64,000 nucleotides of DNA, taken from the NCBI GenBank assembly GCA_905221605.1, contig CAJNDS010001957.1, positions 196,438-260,437 on the forward strand. The letters are read 5' to 3'. The DNA comes from Symbiodinium natans. Its lineage: Eukaryota; Sar; Dinophyceae; Suessiales; Symbiodiniaceae. Below the pieces are notes generated by a model. It had not been told where the DNA came from, searched no databases, and saw only the letters and a list, made by a program, of their open reading frames with translations. The translations under genes were made by a program, and so were the position numbers. Shown one piece after another: positions 43,045 through 55,420 of the stretch (positions are counted from its first letter, which is position 1; every line of letters starts with the position of its first letter).

Positions 43045-45055
43045 AATCGACCCCGCGCTGGGCGCACTGTTGCGGCAGGGGTCGTGGGAGGCAGGCCAGG
43101 GCCAGAGCTCAACCGATGCATGGCAGGCACTTTGGGGCGTTCACGAAGGGTTGAGGCGTTGAGTCCATGGAATGCGACCCCACGACCGGCACATTGTTTT
43201 TGCGCTTTTAGTTTCGTGAGCGGCGTAACGGGCTAGATTCAGAGATCGTTGCTGCGTGAAGGAAGCACCTGGCATGCCTACCAGCACAGAGGCAGGTTGG
43301 GAAACCGAACAGCCTTGAAGTGCTCTAATGAGTCGGTTGTCTTTGGCAGCACAAGCCCAGGACCTCCAGCATGTGGGAGGGCCCCCTTCACCAGTCTTGA
43401 AACGCAGCGTTTTCAAGCCAACCCGCAGGAGTGGTTCATGTATCAAGTGCTACCGCGGAGAAGGGCTAAACTTGACAAACGCGTAAATGTTTGACCAGCT
43501 GTAAAGCGTGTGCGGCGTAAACTGACCAGGGTCTTGGGATGTCTTAGGGGATGCGGTCCCAGGCATACTCAGTCGAAGTGGTCTGGACGAAGGCACCAGC
43601 GGTTCAATCACCTTCTGGCTTTGGCCCGGGGCCTTGAAGATCCCCTAAGCCGCTTAAGCCACTGCAACAGAGCCGGCAAAACTCAGCACTGCAAGATCTT
43701 GCCAACAGATGGGAGAGAGCGAGCTTGAATGATTGTGGCTTTTGGCAGCATGAATGTGCACCACTCCACCTTTCTATTCCGCCGTCTGAAATCCAGCTAT
43801 TCTGCTGTCTAGAAGCTCTACTTGGCCATACATGCCAATTGTGATCTTTTTCGTTTGCATGGACGGGCTTCAGAGCTGGCCATCACAGCGTTCGTTTCAT
43901 AACGCACCCATCGGTACCCCAGAGTTTTGTTGTTGACCTGCTTGCAACTCCTATCCGATCAGAGATGAATCCAGCTAAAGCTGCATATCACAGAGCCAGA
44001 TTTCAAAATCATCCCTGGTTTTGACAACTCGTCTCATGGCATGCTTAGCCAGCTCTACTTGCGTTCGTGCCAGGAGCCGACGAACGGACTCAATGTGAAT
44101 GCTGAGGAGTTCAAGATGGAGGCCAGGAGAGAAACATTAGAGCCGAAACCCTATTTCCAGTAGGTTTACGTCGACCCTGTTGGGGTGAAGTCGTGCCACG
44201 CCAATGTGCCGCAGGGTTTGGGCTTGCTTTCCAATACCCCCAACAGATCGTATATTGCATCAGACCTTGGGTTTTGGGGTCTTATAGTACTGTGCACATG
44301 GTTTTGGGACAGTGACTATAAAACCGTCCCAAAATTGCCTTCCCAAGCCCATGCGCCCTTGCAGTTTGGCTATTCAAAACCGTTTGCAAATGCTGCTGTA
44401 AGGCTTCCCAACCCACTGTGCAGCATTTTTTGCAAAAGTGACTGCAGTTTCGCTGTTGTTGGGCAGACATTACACCGCCTGGGTTGACTTCCTTCATCGG
44501 CCTTCCCAACTTCTTGTTCCAAGCACAACTAGCACGTGAGGTTATATGAACAGACCTCGAGGAATGGTAGGTCTTGCAAAGCGAGAAGGAGCAAACATGG
44601 CTCAAGCTGCAGTTCCAGTGCTTGCGGTGGCCAGGCGGAGTGGCACTACGATTCTGCGCAGGCAAGACGTCGACTTGCGACTTACTTATGCCACTTATGC
44701 CTTAGTCGTGGAAGATCGCCGCGTGCAGTCGTTGACGTGTGGCCTAGTGACGAGTGCAGCCTGATGCCAGGGCGTCTACCAGGGTGAGCTGCCGCCAGAG
44801 ATGGTGGTGCCCTGGCCAATCTTTGTGTCATTTGGGTTTGGAAAACCTCGGTTTTGGGCCTTCCTCTAGCCTTCGGGAAGCGGGAGGGAGATTCAATGTT
44901 CGTTGCGCTGTGGTGCGTTGCTCTCAAGGGTTCAGTGCCTGAGCCCTTCTTAGACTCTCACCACCGAGGCTGAAGCCTATGCTCAGCAAGAGGATGCTGG
45001 CAACGCTGCCTGGCCCCAGGCTGGGCTTCCCCCCCTGAAGAAAGCCTGAGGAAAA
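43045..45055. other. No gene assigned
   Basis: Several short open stretches on both strands (for example 43249-43494 + and 44282-44665 -). None shows a recognisable family or convincing splice context. Confidence 0.4.
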
Positions 45056-45520
45056 AATAGCTGTCTTCTAATGGAAGAACAAGAAAATAGAGGTTTTCAT
45101 ATCAAAATATGGACAAAATAAAGGCTTTCCTATTAAAGAGGTTTCATGTTCAAATATAGAGAGAATGGAGGTTATCCTAGTATGATACAGATAAAAAATG
45201 GTTTTCCTATTGAAATAGGACAAGAGGAATGCAAATACATTTAATTAATTTAATTGCCATTCACATATAGAGATAAGACAGAGAATAAGTTTCTCATGTA
45301 TTCCTCACTCATGTCTTCCTCATTACATATAGAGGAAAAACTATGACAACATAGACAAAATAAAGAGAAATAGAGGTTTCGGTTTAAAAGATAGAGCAAT
45401 AGAGGTTTTCGTATTAAGTATAGAGAAATTAGAAAAATAGGGGTCCTCATATTAACAGGTAGAGAAATTAGAGGTTTTCATATTCAAATATGGAGAAGAC
45501 AGAAATAGGGGTTTAAACAG
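45056..45520. repeat. AT-rich degenerate tandem repeat
   Basis: About ten units of 40-45 bp sharing ATAGAGAAATTAGAGGTTTT and TTCATATTA-like words, strongly AT-rich against its surroundings. Confidence 0.8.
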
Positions 45521-45759
45521 CGCCCCCGCACCCGCAGAAAAACAAACAACGCGCCCCCACCGCGCAAAAAAAAACGCGCCGCACCCGCAACAACAAAACA
45601 CCCGCAACAAAAAAGTACACACTCTTACCCCGTCGGTACGCCGTTTTCGGTTGTGTGTAGCCGCATGCTTCGAAGGGCAACGCTCGGCGTGTTGAAGCTC
45701 GGGTCTGGGGTGGGGGACCGGTTCCGGTCTGCCTTCGCCAGACACTTTGTGTTGTTTTT

Positions 45760-47760
45760 GGGGTTTCGAATGCGTTCAGAGCGAAGAAGGGCCAAGACAT
45801 GAGTCAGGTACAGCTGCTTTGCCATCTATGGGCGAAAGTGGGCTCGGGGTCTCATCCACAAGCGGCCTGGGAAACCTAAACAATCAGGTGGCACAAGTTG
45901 GCGGCTGGTTCGGTATGAAGACCAACAGCAGATAACAACAGCACCCAAGGATCTGAGTTGCAGAGTGACACCTGTGTAGTAGGGGATACCGTGGCCACCC
46001 GATTGCAGCGTCCTGTGCCGTTGCTCCGCCAGGGCTATGAGGCCATGGCCCGGATCCCAAATTGAAAGCCACGGTAACCCTTGTGAGTTTAGGGAGTTGT
46101 GATGAGGCCTACTATTAAACATCTTTAGGCACTTCTAGTCAGAGTGGTGGAATAAGCTGCCGGCACCGGACATAGCAGAGTCTTAGCCTCTCGTGGACAT
46201 TGAGCCTTATCGAGACGTTGGAGGCATGTCTCTGCGTGTCCTGACATGAGACTTTTAGCAGTGCGTCGTGGAGAGGACTTTCCAACACAGCAATGTGCAT
46301 CTGAGGATCCAGCAGCGGCGTACTACCCTTCCGCCCACCTGCCGACCTTGAAGCTGGGAAGCGGTCCGAAGTGATGTCGAGGGTGGTTTATGAGAGGAAG
46401 CTTTGAGCTAATGTAAGCGCACACTCACTGTTGGCATCACGTTGGCACTTGTTAAATTGGCCGCCCCTGCTCTTGTTTTGTGCCAGGACGCGTACCCGAC
46501 AGACGTGTCGTCGCAGGCCAGCAGCCAAGAGGGAACCCCCCTGCTAAACTCCAAACCGAACATACCCGTAGCTTGTGGTGATGCAAGACCGCCCTGCGTC
46601 CTTGGAGAGAAGGTCTTGTGGTTATGTTGCATAGGAAAGTTTGCCTGCAAGGCGTTCGACTACAATGCGCAGGCCAGGACCGTAGGGTTGGCGGAAAGGT
46701 GCGTCGGAGTCGTAGGATGTTGAGGTTCGTGCTTACATGCACTACCTCTCAGCCCTTTCTCCCTCCCCTGCCTCTCTATCTCTCTATCTCTATCCAGCTC
46801 TCTCTAGCTCTGTCTCTCCCTCCATCCATCCGTCTTTTTGCCTCTCTACGTCACCGCGCGGGAGCAGGGGTAAGCGACCACGCTAAGTAGAAAGATAGTT
46901 AAGTAAGTACAAGTACAAGTTCAACTCCAAGTATCGTTGCGCGCTCAAGTACAGAAAATCATGGAATTAACGCACGTGTAACATGCAAGTAACATGAGAA
47001 GCAAAACCACAGCAACAAGTAAGGCCACGAGGACATTTCGCCTGTTGACAATGGGACATCGTCAATTTACAGGGACCTGTGGGTCTGCCTTTTGGTTGCT
47101 CGGTACAACCTCAGCATGCCATGCTGCAAAACAGGTTGCGAAGGGGCCGCTGGTTCCATCCGTTTGTTTTGCGAAAGCTTTCTGCCTGCTGGCTGACATT
47201 CATCAACTTCATGTTCCCAAGAAAGTCTGCATCAGTCAAGGTATGCGTCATTGCCCTTGTTTTTGAACTTGTCAGGCTTTCTACCAAGCCCAAGAGCACT
47301 ACTATGGCCCTGGTGCAGAAGAGGTGCATGAGGGCTGCATACAGCCTTTCCGTCTCTCGTGCTGTCAGCAGCACACTGATGCAGCTGTTGCAGGTATGTC
47401 CGAGACATGCGGGCTGCACATTGAAGTACGTTGAAAGAAACCTTCACGAAAGCTCGTCGCTGCAGCGCGAAGGCTAGCTGGGCAGCAAACACCACAACCA
47501 TGGAGGCAGAGCTCGCACTGTTTGCGACAAGCAGCTTTTCCCTGCCCGATGTTTCTCACAATCACCCCCAACAGTTTTGAGATAGCAGACGGTTCGGCAC
47601 ATGACTATGTTACAAAGCATGCGCTAGCTGTAGGGTTTGTAGAGGGAGGGGTTCAAGTGGATCTCACAGGAGACTTCAACGTGTTTTGCCGGCATCGGAA
47701 AGTGGACATCTGTTAACGAAACCATGTTTTCACGATCTGTGTTTGTCGTTAGGTAAGAGG
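45760..47760. other. No gene assigned; TCTC-rich block near 46740-46850
   Basis: Open stretches include 46442-46723 (+), reading APALVLCQDAYPTDVSSQAS in part, and 47079-47477 (+). Neither is recognised. Confidence 0.35.
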
Positions 47761-47767
47761 GTGAGGG

Positions 47768-47932
47768 TGGGGGGGGGGGGTTGGGGGGTTGAGTGACCAT
47801 AATGTATGTATATGTGTATACGTGTATATGAATGTATATAATATATAAATAAATATATATATGTATATATATGTATATATATATATGTATATATGTATAT
47901 ATGTATATATATATATATATATATATGAAAAT
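47768..47932. repeat. G-run followed by (AT/GTAT)n block
   Basis: GGGGGGGGGG then about 120 bp of ATATATGTATAT. The overlapping Ile/Tyr frames are spurious. Confidence 0.95.
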
Positions 47933-48051
47933 CGTATATGTATGTATGTGTGTGCCTTCATGCACTATTTACTATTTTCACGGTTCTCCGTGAAAACGTC
48001 CGAAAGCGTCCGCGAGTGGTTGGCATCGACAATTCCCGATAGATTCAGAGA

Positions 48052-48369
48052 ATGAAAATGCAATCAGCTGGCAATGTATCCAAGATCTGCCTGTTGCCAA
48101 GTTCCGTCAAAGAAAGTGTTATTACCAAATCCTTCAGTGGCGACCAACCACTTGATACGGTTACTGCACCACCAGTCACAGTACCAGAATCGGTTGTTGT
48201 ACCACCTGTCATACTCAAGCCTGCCGCGCTGCCTGAATCACTAGTAGAAACCGAATGTCACCGCTCCTGCTTCTTTGAAGTTGAAGAGGATGACAGTAGG
48301 GCATACTGGTCGCCGCATTGTCTACCAGAACGAAGTATCGATGAAGCGGTAGAGTTTGCGTGTGATTGA
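48052..48369 (+). CDS. Candidate 105-codon open frame
   Basis: ATG-initiated frame ending TGA at 48367-48369. It has a Pro/Val-rich middle (TVPESVVVPPVILKPAALPE) and an acidic C-terminal part (FEVEEDDSRAYW). Longer than most real exons here and not part of a repeat, hence listed. No family and no splice pattern recognised. Confidence 0.25.
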   Translation: MKMQSAGNVSKICLLPSSVKESVITKSFSGDQPLDTVTAPPVTVPESVVVPPVILKPAALPESLVETECHRSCFFEVEEDDSRAYWSPHCLPERSIDEAVEFACD

Positions 48370-48852
48370 GCAATGCACAATGATATTCCAATTCGTACTG
48401 GGTACCAAGAATGTGGAGAGAATCTGCACTTGGCTCAGCCAATAGGCGACTGGGAACGGTTCTCGGCCACCACCGGGCCTGGAGGAGACACGGAGACTAC
48501 AAACAGGGATGTCTTGGGTGGGCAACTCTCTAAAGTCTAGTCGCTAGTCGCTCTGGGGTTCCTGCAATCCTACAGGAGGAAAGGAACCTCACCGGTGCTG
48601 TCGTGCAGAGCTCAGTTTCAGACTTGATGCCTTCTTTGTGACGGTAGCACATAGCGCAAGCTGCACTGGCACTAGCACCACGCAGGTGGTGGATGCAGAG
48701 CCATTTGTCCTGGCTGACGATGAAGTGGCAGTGCAGGCTGATCAGGCTGGATCGTAGACACAAAATAGACCTCGTGCTCGAGGCCTTGCACGTGTTTCCT
48801 TAGTTTTCATCTTGGCGTTTTTTTGGTTTCGTGGGTTCTTGTGCCTCCGCTC

Positions 48853-48944
48853 AAACCCTAAACCCTAAACCCTAAACCCTAAACCCTAGACCCTAGACCC
48901 TAGACCCCAAACCCTAAACCCTAAACCCTAAACCCTAAACCCAG
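48853..48944. repeat. Telomere-like array (CCCTAAA/CCCTAGA)
   Basis: Thirteen units, three with the CCCTAGA variant, directly followed by dispersed-element copy 2. Confidence 0.95.
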
Positions 48945-48952
48945 GCTCAGCC

Positions 48953-49090
48953 CGCAGAGCCAGAGTTCCAAGCATCGCCCGCGAAGGAGGCGCGTCACAC
49001 GGGCGCGACATTTTTTTTCGTGGGGGGATCAAGGCACTTGAATAGGGGCACCGGGATCTGTTATTCTTTTTTGCTACGTGCTTAAGATCC
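48953..49090 (-). repeat. Dispersed element, copy 2 (inverted)
   Basis: Reverse complement of the 26967 element, with a few substitutions and a longer poly-T (TTTTTTTTCG). It starts immediately after a CCCTAAA tract. Confidence 0.85.
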
Positions 49091-49196
49091 CCCAAGAATG
49101 AAAGATGATAACCCCTTCTTTGCACTGATGAGGAAGAATGCTTCTTGTTGTCACCCCTCGGTTTCGTTCACTCTTTCATTTACCATGGCTGCCACT

Positions 49197-49295
49197 GAGC
49201 CCTAAACCCTAAACCCTAAACCATACACCCTACACCCTACACCCTACACCCTAAACCCTAAACCCTAAACCCTAAACCCTAAACCCTAAACCCTC
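49197..49295. repeat. Telomere-like array (CCCTAAA with CCCTACA variants)
   Basis: Fourteen units; a block of CCCTACA variants lies between normal units. Confidence 0.95.
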
Positions 49296-49344
49296 TTTTA
49301 CTATGTATATTTAAACCCTAATGACCTTCGTGACCATGTGGTTT

Positions 49345-49870
49345 TTTTCTGGGCCCTGAACCCTGACCCCCTTCGTGACCAAATGGTTTTTTTCCTGGGC
49401 CGTGCCTCCAAAAACACCCCAAATGAGGGGGACCCCAGGATCGGCCCGGGTCCCAGTTCAAAATGCGATTTTTTAGTACTGAAATCGACGCTTCTGGGTG
49501 GGCTCTCGTTTTCTGATTTTTGATCAAAACCGAGGCTAAACCCTGACCCCCTTCGTGACCAAATGGTTTTTTTCCACCCGGGGGGGCCCTAAACCCTGCC
49601 CCCCTTCGTGACCAAATGGTTTTTTTCCACCCGGGGGGGCCCTAAACCCTGACCCCCTTCGTGACCAAATGGTTTTTTCCACCCGGGGGGGCCCTAAACC
49701 CTGACCCCCTTCGTGACCAAATGGTTTTTTTCCACCCGGGGGCGGCCCTGAACCCTGACCCCCTTCGTGACCAAATGGTTTTTTTCTACCCGGGGGGGCC
49801 CTAAACCCTGACCCCCTTCCCTGACCCCTTCGTGGGCAAATGGTTTTTTCCCACCCGGGGGGGCCCTGGA
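49345..49870. repeat. 54-bp tandem repeat containing a telomere-like half
   Basis: About seven units reading CCCTAAACCCTGACCCCC then TTCGTGACCAAATGGTTTTT and CCACCCGGGGGGG. The telomere-like word has been captured inside a longer repeat. Confidence 0.92.
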
Positions 49871-50252
49871 TTTTTGACCAAACCGAGCTTCACGGCTTCA
49901 GGATGTCACGTTCTGTCAAGGTTTTTCAAAGTTTTTCCGTGTTTTTTAAGTTTTTCCGTTTTTGAGGGTGTTTCAGGGTTTTTAACCCTCAATTCTGATG
50001 ACGGGCCACCCCTGCGACCTTTTCAGCCTAGTTTTGGTCAAGGGGGGTCGTGTTTTTCAATTTTAAAGGCAAAATCGTCTTGGAGACCCCCCGTGGCCTC
50101 AAACTCTGACCCCTCCTTGAGAGGGAAAGTTTGCTTCCAAAAACACCCCAAATGAGGGGGGACCCCAGGATCGGCCCGGGTCCCAATTAAAAATGCGATT
50201 TTTTAGTACTGAAGTCGACGGTTCTGGGTGGCCTGTCGTTTTCTGGATTTTT
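49404..50252. repeat. Direct repeat of about 115 bp at 49404-49520 and 50139-50252
   Basis: Both copies contain CCAAAAACACCCCAAATGAG, CAGGATCGGCCCGGGTCCCA and GCGATTTTTTAGTACTGAA with few differences, about 730 bp apart. Confidence 0.9.
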
Positions 50253-50477
50253 GACTCATACCGAGCTTCCTCCAACTCCGACCCCCCTTAAGAGGGAAAG
50301 TTTGCTTCCAAAAAGTTAGATTTTAGGTTTTGGGCGGACTTTTGAGCTATAAGCCTACTGAAAATGTATTGAATGAACTTTGTATTTTCTCAATGTTATG
50401 GGTTTCTTGGGTGGGTGGGGTTGTTTTCCAACGCTTGACAAGCTGCTTGACTAGTGAAGGCTTGGACATGAGATGCT

Positions 50478-50615
50478 GAACCCTAAACCCTAAACCCTAA
50501 ACCCTAAACCCTAAACCCTAAACCCTAAACCCTAAACCCTAAACCCTAAACCCTAAACCCTAAACCCTAAACCCTAAACCCTAAACCCTAAACCCTAAAC
50601 CCTAAACCCTAAACC

Positions 50616-50689
<74 letters not shown>

Positions 50690-50756
50690 ACCCTAAACCC
50701 TAAACCCTAACCCTAAACCCCAAACCCTAAACCCTAAACCCTAAACCCTAAATCAA
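50478..50756. repeat. Longest telomere-like array (CCCTAAA)n with a (CCCTCAA)n core
   Basis: About 19 CCCTAAA units, then 11 CCCTCAA units (about 50615-50691), then about 8 CCCTAAA units with small defects. Nearly pure. Confidence 0.97.
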
Positions 50757-51041
50757 ACACGTCAGGAGTGCTCACCAGCTGAGTTTTTCGACCCCGATGC
50801 CGAGGCGGCATCGACACTTCGTAGTAGGGGATTGTATCCATGACAGTCCATGACAGGATGTCTTGTGTTCTTGTGTTTCCTGCTGTTCCTACTATCCTGA
50901 AAATGAGTTGTGGTTCTCATTGTTTTGATTTTTGTTGCTATTATGATTCTAAGTGGTGCTTGCACCTGGTCTGAAGCTATGTCAGGCAACCCAAGCATGC
51001 TGCATCAATTCCGGCTCACATGTTTGTACTGAGCACTGGGA

Positions 51042-51344
51042 TTGCCAAGGCTTGTAACAGCACCAGCTGAATCCACCGTCCTTGATGTCAGTGTCCCCAA
51101 GCTTGCTCATCAGGCAAGGGTTTTCGAGCCTAGCAAGCAGAAACCTGCAGAAAAGGGTCCCAACCCTGAAGGAGCGCACGTGCACGGGCTTGGTCGACCC
51201 CGAAGAGGAGGCTGCCTCTTGATGCCTCTTGCAGTCTACGACGTGGCAATGTCGGATGAACACCACCAGCTTTCGAGCAGCGATCGTGAAAAGCCTTATG
51301 TGCTAGCATGCACCTTGTTTGCCTCAGTGCATGCAAGTCTGTGA
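51042..51344 (+). CDS. Candidate open frame upstream of the Ala/Glu/Pro-rich gene
   Basis: A 100-codon open stretch reading APAESTVLDVSVPKLAHQAR near its start and KQKPAEKGPNPEGA later. Composition resembles the 52.5-kb pieces, so it could be an early exon of that gene. In another frame VDPEEEAAS (about 51197-51223) also resembles those modules, so frame and splicing are unresolved. Confidence 0.22.
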   Translation: MPRLVTAPAESTVLDVSVPKLAHQARVFEPSKQKPAEKGPNPEGAHVHGLGRPRRGGCLLMPLAVYDVAMSDEHHQLSSSDREKPYVLACTLFASVHASL

Positions 51345-52127
51345 CCTATCCACCGCGTGCGCGCAGCATGCTTTATTTAGTGTTGGTCCTCCAGCCCATG
51401 AACCTTGGATGATTTTGAATGATTGTGATCCCAACTCCAGCCCATGAACCTTAGCTGAAGGAGCAAGCGGGGGCAGATGCTGGAGACGAGCCAGCAGCAG
51501 AGGCAGTCCTAAACAGCTCATTCGGATGTCGGGCCATGACCTGCATGTAGCAACATGCGAATTTATCCATGATCTACGGCCTCTACAGTCTTTCACTTAT
51601 ATAAACGCGAATAGCACTGCCCATGTCACGTGGGAATAACTTTTGTCTCGTACAGCTGCACTCCGATCCAAACGTCCCCAAAGCCACGCTGAAGGGCAAA
51701 ATTCGCTAGTAGTGCTGTCCTGAAGAGTCTCAAGTCATCAATGCATATCAATGCCTGCGTACTTACCCAGGCTGGAAGGCACACGCAGTCTGACAAAGTG
51801 AACTCTAGTTGGTCATGCCTGCTTGAAAGGTGCCACGCCGTGATGCCTCGCTAGTTGTAGACCAAGCCGAATTCCAGGCGAGCGCACAAGCATATATAGG
51901 CCTTTCTACATCCTGCAGAGTCTTCACATCCCTAGCCTGCGTGAAGGATTTGCACCATCGCGTCCTCGCACAAATGTTACAGGCAGGTGCCTCAGCCCTG
52001 CACAGGAGCAAGTGTTCCGACAGTGCGAGCACTGCGTGTCACGTGGCCCCCGGCCCATGTCCCAAAATCCCAAGATCAATCAGGGGCCATAAAGGAGGCA
52101 GCTCCTTCGGCCCTGCAGCCCCTCCGG

Positions 52128-52202
52128 CACGGCCGCCCCCCACAACCCCCACAACCCCCACAACCCCTGCAACCCAACCCAACCCAACCCAACCCAACCG
52201 AG
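52128..52202. repeat. CCCACAACC/CCCAA simple repeat
   Basis: Three CCCACAACC-like units and six CCAAC units. Confidence 0.9.
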
Positions 52203-52560
52203 AGAAACGGCCTGGCCACAAGCGAAGGATCTGAAATTCTGCGAGTTATCTAAGTGAGAAACCTATATTATGACATCAAACGCCAAAAGATGAGCCCATC
52301 AGATTACTGTGAACCGTTTTGCGAAAGGCTTGTTCATCTCAAGATTATTTTGGTCCGGCCTTCTCCACAAAATTGTGCGCTTGGGTTTGTGTTCTTGTCT
52401 TCAGCACCGCGGCCCCGTGGCCAGCGGCTGGGCGGCGACCCCAGGGTTCGGCCCGCCGCCTACGGGCCAAACCCCGCCACCGCGCGCAAGAATCCGCCTA
52501 TACCCAGGGCCACCAGAGCTTGAGGATCCGCTCTGATTTTGCGACTAAGAATCACTGCAG

Positions 52561-54367
52561 GCCCCGGAGGTTGAGCCGCTTGCCGAAGAGGCCGCTGGGT
52601 TGATGCTTGTGAGGGAGCTCGATTCGACACTTGGTTTGCCGTTTTTAGATGCCATTCCCCGAAACTCCCCGTCTATGTGCAAGGCTGCCGAACCGACAGC
52701 TGAAGAGGCAGAAGGGCTTGCCCTAAGGTTCCCTTTTACCTGCTCGTTGCTGTTTCGCTGGCAGGCACCGGCTGTCGAGTCCACAGCCAAGAACGTGGCG
52801 GGCTGAACATGCCCACATGGTTGTTCCTGGCTTTGCGTCCGTTCCGTTTGCAAGATGCTAGGCTGAGTCTGCTGAGCCAGACACGGTCAAGGCCCTGGAA
52901 TCGAAACCGGAGCTGTTCAAAGTGCTTGAAAAGATCAAGGCTGCCAAGGCTGTTTCCTTGCGCTTCCTGGCGCTGTCAGGCTGTTGACCAGCCGATGGCC
53001 CATCAGGCCAGCAGCGTCCAAAACGCCATATCAAGCTTTGAGCTGTGCAGTTATCTTCATGCTGTCTCCATGTGCTGTCTTCGTGAGTTTGGAAGACTAT
53101 GTTTCGGCTATTTATTGGGTGGGCATTTGTCCCCGCTCCCCCTCCCGCCAAAAAAACAAATCCCAAATTAGTTCCGGAGCCATTCAAAACGCTATGGAAG
53201 ATTGTCACTCCGCCAACCCAGGAATGGAATGGGTTCTGGGAAAACAAGGATGAGCCAGCCAGCGAGGCCTCAAAATGCTGCCTTGGCGGTTTCAGTGGCT
53301 TAAAGGCTTGCGAGTTTAGTTTTCCTCTTTATCACACTACGTCAGGCACCAAGCAACCTGAGTAAACACACTTTCGCCTTTGTGTCTGCATGATTTGCAC
53401 AGGCAGGAGAAACACAGTTGCCAAGGACAGTCGGCGAATGTTGGCCACATCAGTGCAACTAAGCAAATTTTCGGAAAGCAGGCTAAATTTCAACAACATC
53501 TCGTCCAAACATCTGCTGCGCCCCCAACGCAACACCGACGGACTGCAGTTACCGTGCCACGGTGCTGAAGAGCACTGCCAACCCTCTCACTAAATTTCGT
53601 GTGTTCGCCAAGCTTGCCATCCAGCCTCTTACTGGGTATGGCAGCTACAGGGCCACTCGCCAGCATGCCGACTCCCGACCTTAATACCGAGACTCTGAGG
53701 AAGCCACCTGGCACCCACCAACTTTGGTGCACAATGGTACACAAAGGTGCACAACTGTGTCTCTGTTTCAACAGGTCAGTCAACTTTTCGATGCGGCGCG
53801 TCGAGTCTCTTTTTGGCCCCTAACAGCTTTGATGGTCCGGCTGCTGTAGCCAATGATGAACCAGCTCCTGCACATGGTACAACTGGCGCTAGAGTCTTTG
53901 CAAGTGTGCCAGACATGCAGGTTGTTTCAATGACCCCTGCATCCACTTCACATCCAGTTCCCACTTTCGATGTTCCAAGATTAGCCTTCCTGCTTTGGCT
54001 GCCTTTCTCTATTCCGCCTTCTTATCGCTTCAGTGATGAACGGACCAGTCGCTATGGCATCTGGTTGTGTGATTGTTGTGATTGTTCGGTTGTGGTTGCA
54101 GCCTGGCCTTTGGAAATGTTCGAACCAGACATGCCAGCCAGGCCCAGGCCGTCCCCGAAAGCTGCCCAGTCTATTCGATCGACAAGGATCCCAAGGCTGC
54201 GTGGAGTCCTTCTTCTGTGCGTCGCGAGGGTTCGTGACATGTGTGGCATGTGTATGCTTATTATATCTTATTGTCAGATGTGGAGAGCGACTGGCAGAGC
54301 ATGCAATGGTAGGTCGAAGTTGACCCTGGCGTTGCAGCAGAAGTCGAAGAGGCCCGGAAATGGCTGG
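52561..54367 (+). CDS. Candidate exons of an Ala/Glu/Pro-rich protein
   Basis: Several short stretches look coding and carry helicase-like splice signals. 52561-52806, open after GCAG, reads APEVEPLAEEAAG at its start and AEPTAEEAEG and APAVESTAKNVA further on; parts of it may be introns. 52877-52948, ending AAG|GC, reads PDTVKALESKPELFKVLEKI, a likely amphipathic helix. 54148-54195, between CCCAG and AAG|GC, reads AVPESCPVYSIDKDPK. 54313-54367, between GTAG and GG|GT, reads VEVDPGVAAEVEEARKWL. 53162-53278 (VPEPFKTLWKIVTPPTQEW) is also open. Phases of the neighbouring pieces are mostly compatible but a full model was not built. The APE/AEP style resembles the seven-copy module downstream, suggesting one gene. 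No function is recognised. Confidence 0.35.
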
Positions 54368-55420
54368 GTAATTAGTGACTCCCCCAAGCCTGCAGAGCTC
54401 TTGATGCCTTTTAAATTGTATTTTCCAAGCTTGATATTGGCCTTCGTTTTTTTACATTTTCAAGAATTTTGACGAAATCATATTCCAACAGGTTTTTCAC
54501 TGAGAACGCACGGCACCTGTTCCAGCTTCCGTCTTCAGTAGAAGCCGCTGCACGTTGAGCCGTGATATCAAGCCCTGATCATGAGCTCGCATCGTTTCAA
54601 TTTGTTCTTGTTTTGAAACAGGTGTTCCAGCTTGTGCATTATAGGCGATATCTTAAGCCAGCGGCTATTTGTCAGGCAGGTGTTGATTCTTCTGATGTGC
54701 CTGCAAGGTTGGTCTTATGCGGGCTTGCCGTAGACGGTGCCCTTAAACGTGCCCTTAAACTGGCACCCTAAATTCTGAAGAGAGGATCCAATTGACTTCG
54801 AGGTCCTCAGGCATTGCGGGCGAAGCCCCCGCGCTGGGTGTAGACGTGCCCTACAATGCTTCAATGAGAGCTGCATTGACCGCTTCAAGTTCCGCGCCCT
54901 CACTCCGGTCGGCGTGACAGTGTATCGTCTTCGGCATGTAGGCATCCAGGTCCGGACGCGAGTCCATGCGCCCGGCACCGGTAAAACGCCCTGGTACATC
55001 GCTCCGGGCCGCACCGACACACCGATACACTGGTCCAGTGCTCTTGGCCGCCAGCGGCGCACGCCCGCACCAACACGTCGATTAAGACAGGTGCATCGCT
55101 TAGTAATCCCCCCCCTGGGATTCCTTAATTGAGGGGGGGTTTTAAATTGAGTTCCGGGCTTGGGATTCCTGAACTGAGGGGGGGGTTTATAAATCTGAGG
55201 TTAACATTCCCCGGTCCACGCCCGCACCGACACATCGCAAGACGCTGCCCGGATCGATGCCCGATAACCCGTCCTTCATCGGCGTATCGCTGTACCGGCC
55301 GCGTGTTTCCCTTTTGCAAACCTGCGAAAGGCACAGGAGACCAGGGGGAGGGGGCTTGGCCGTGGCAGAGTACTGAATCTGTCAGGGTGATGGGTGGGTG
55401 GGGGCCTCTTGTCCGCGGAG

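Noticed and set aside
47624-48055. Ile/Tyr-rich frames around 47.8-47.95 kb
   Set aside because: Translation of the (AT)n and GTAT microsatellite.
50478-50756. A true chromosome end at the longest heptamer array
   Set aside because: Sequence continues on both sides and candidate exons follow at 51-56 kb, so the array is interstitial.
53747-54472. 241-codon plus-strand frame as one exon
   Set aside because: Shorter in-frame pieces with splice signals in other frames (54148-54195, 54313-54367) fit the local gene style better. The long frame includes Cys- and Ser-rich stretches that look non-coding.
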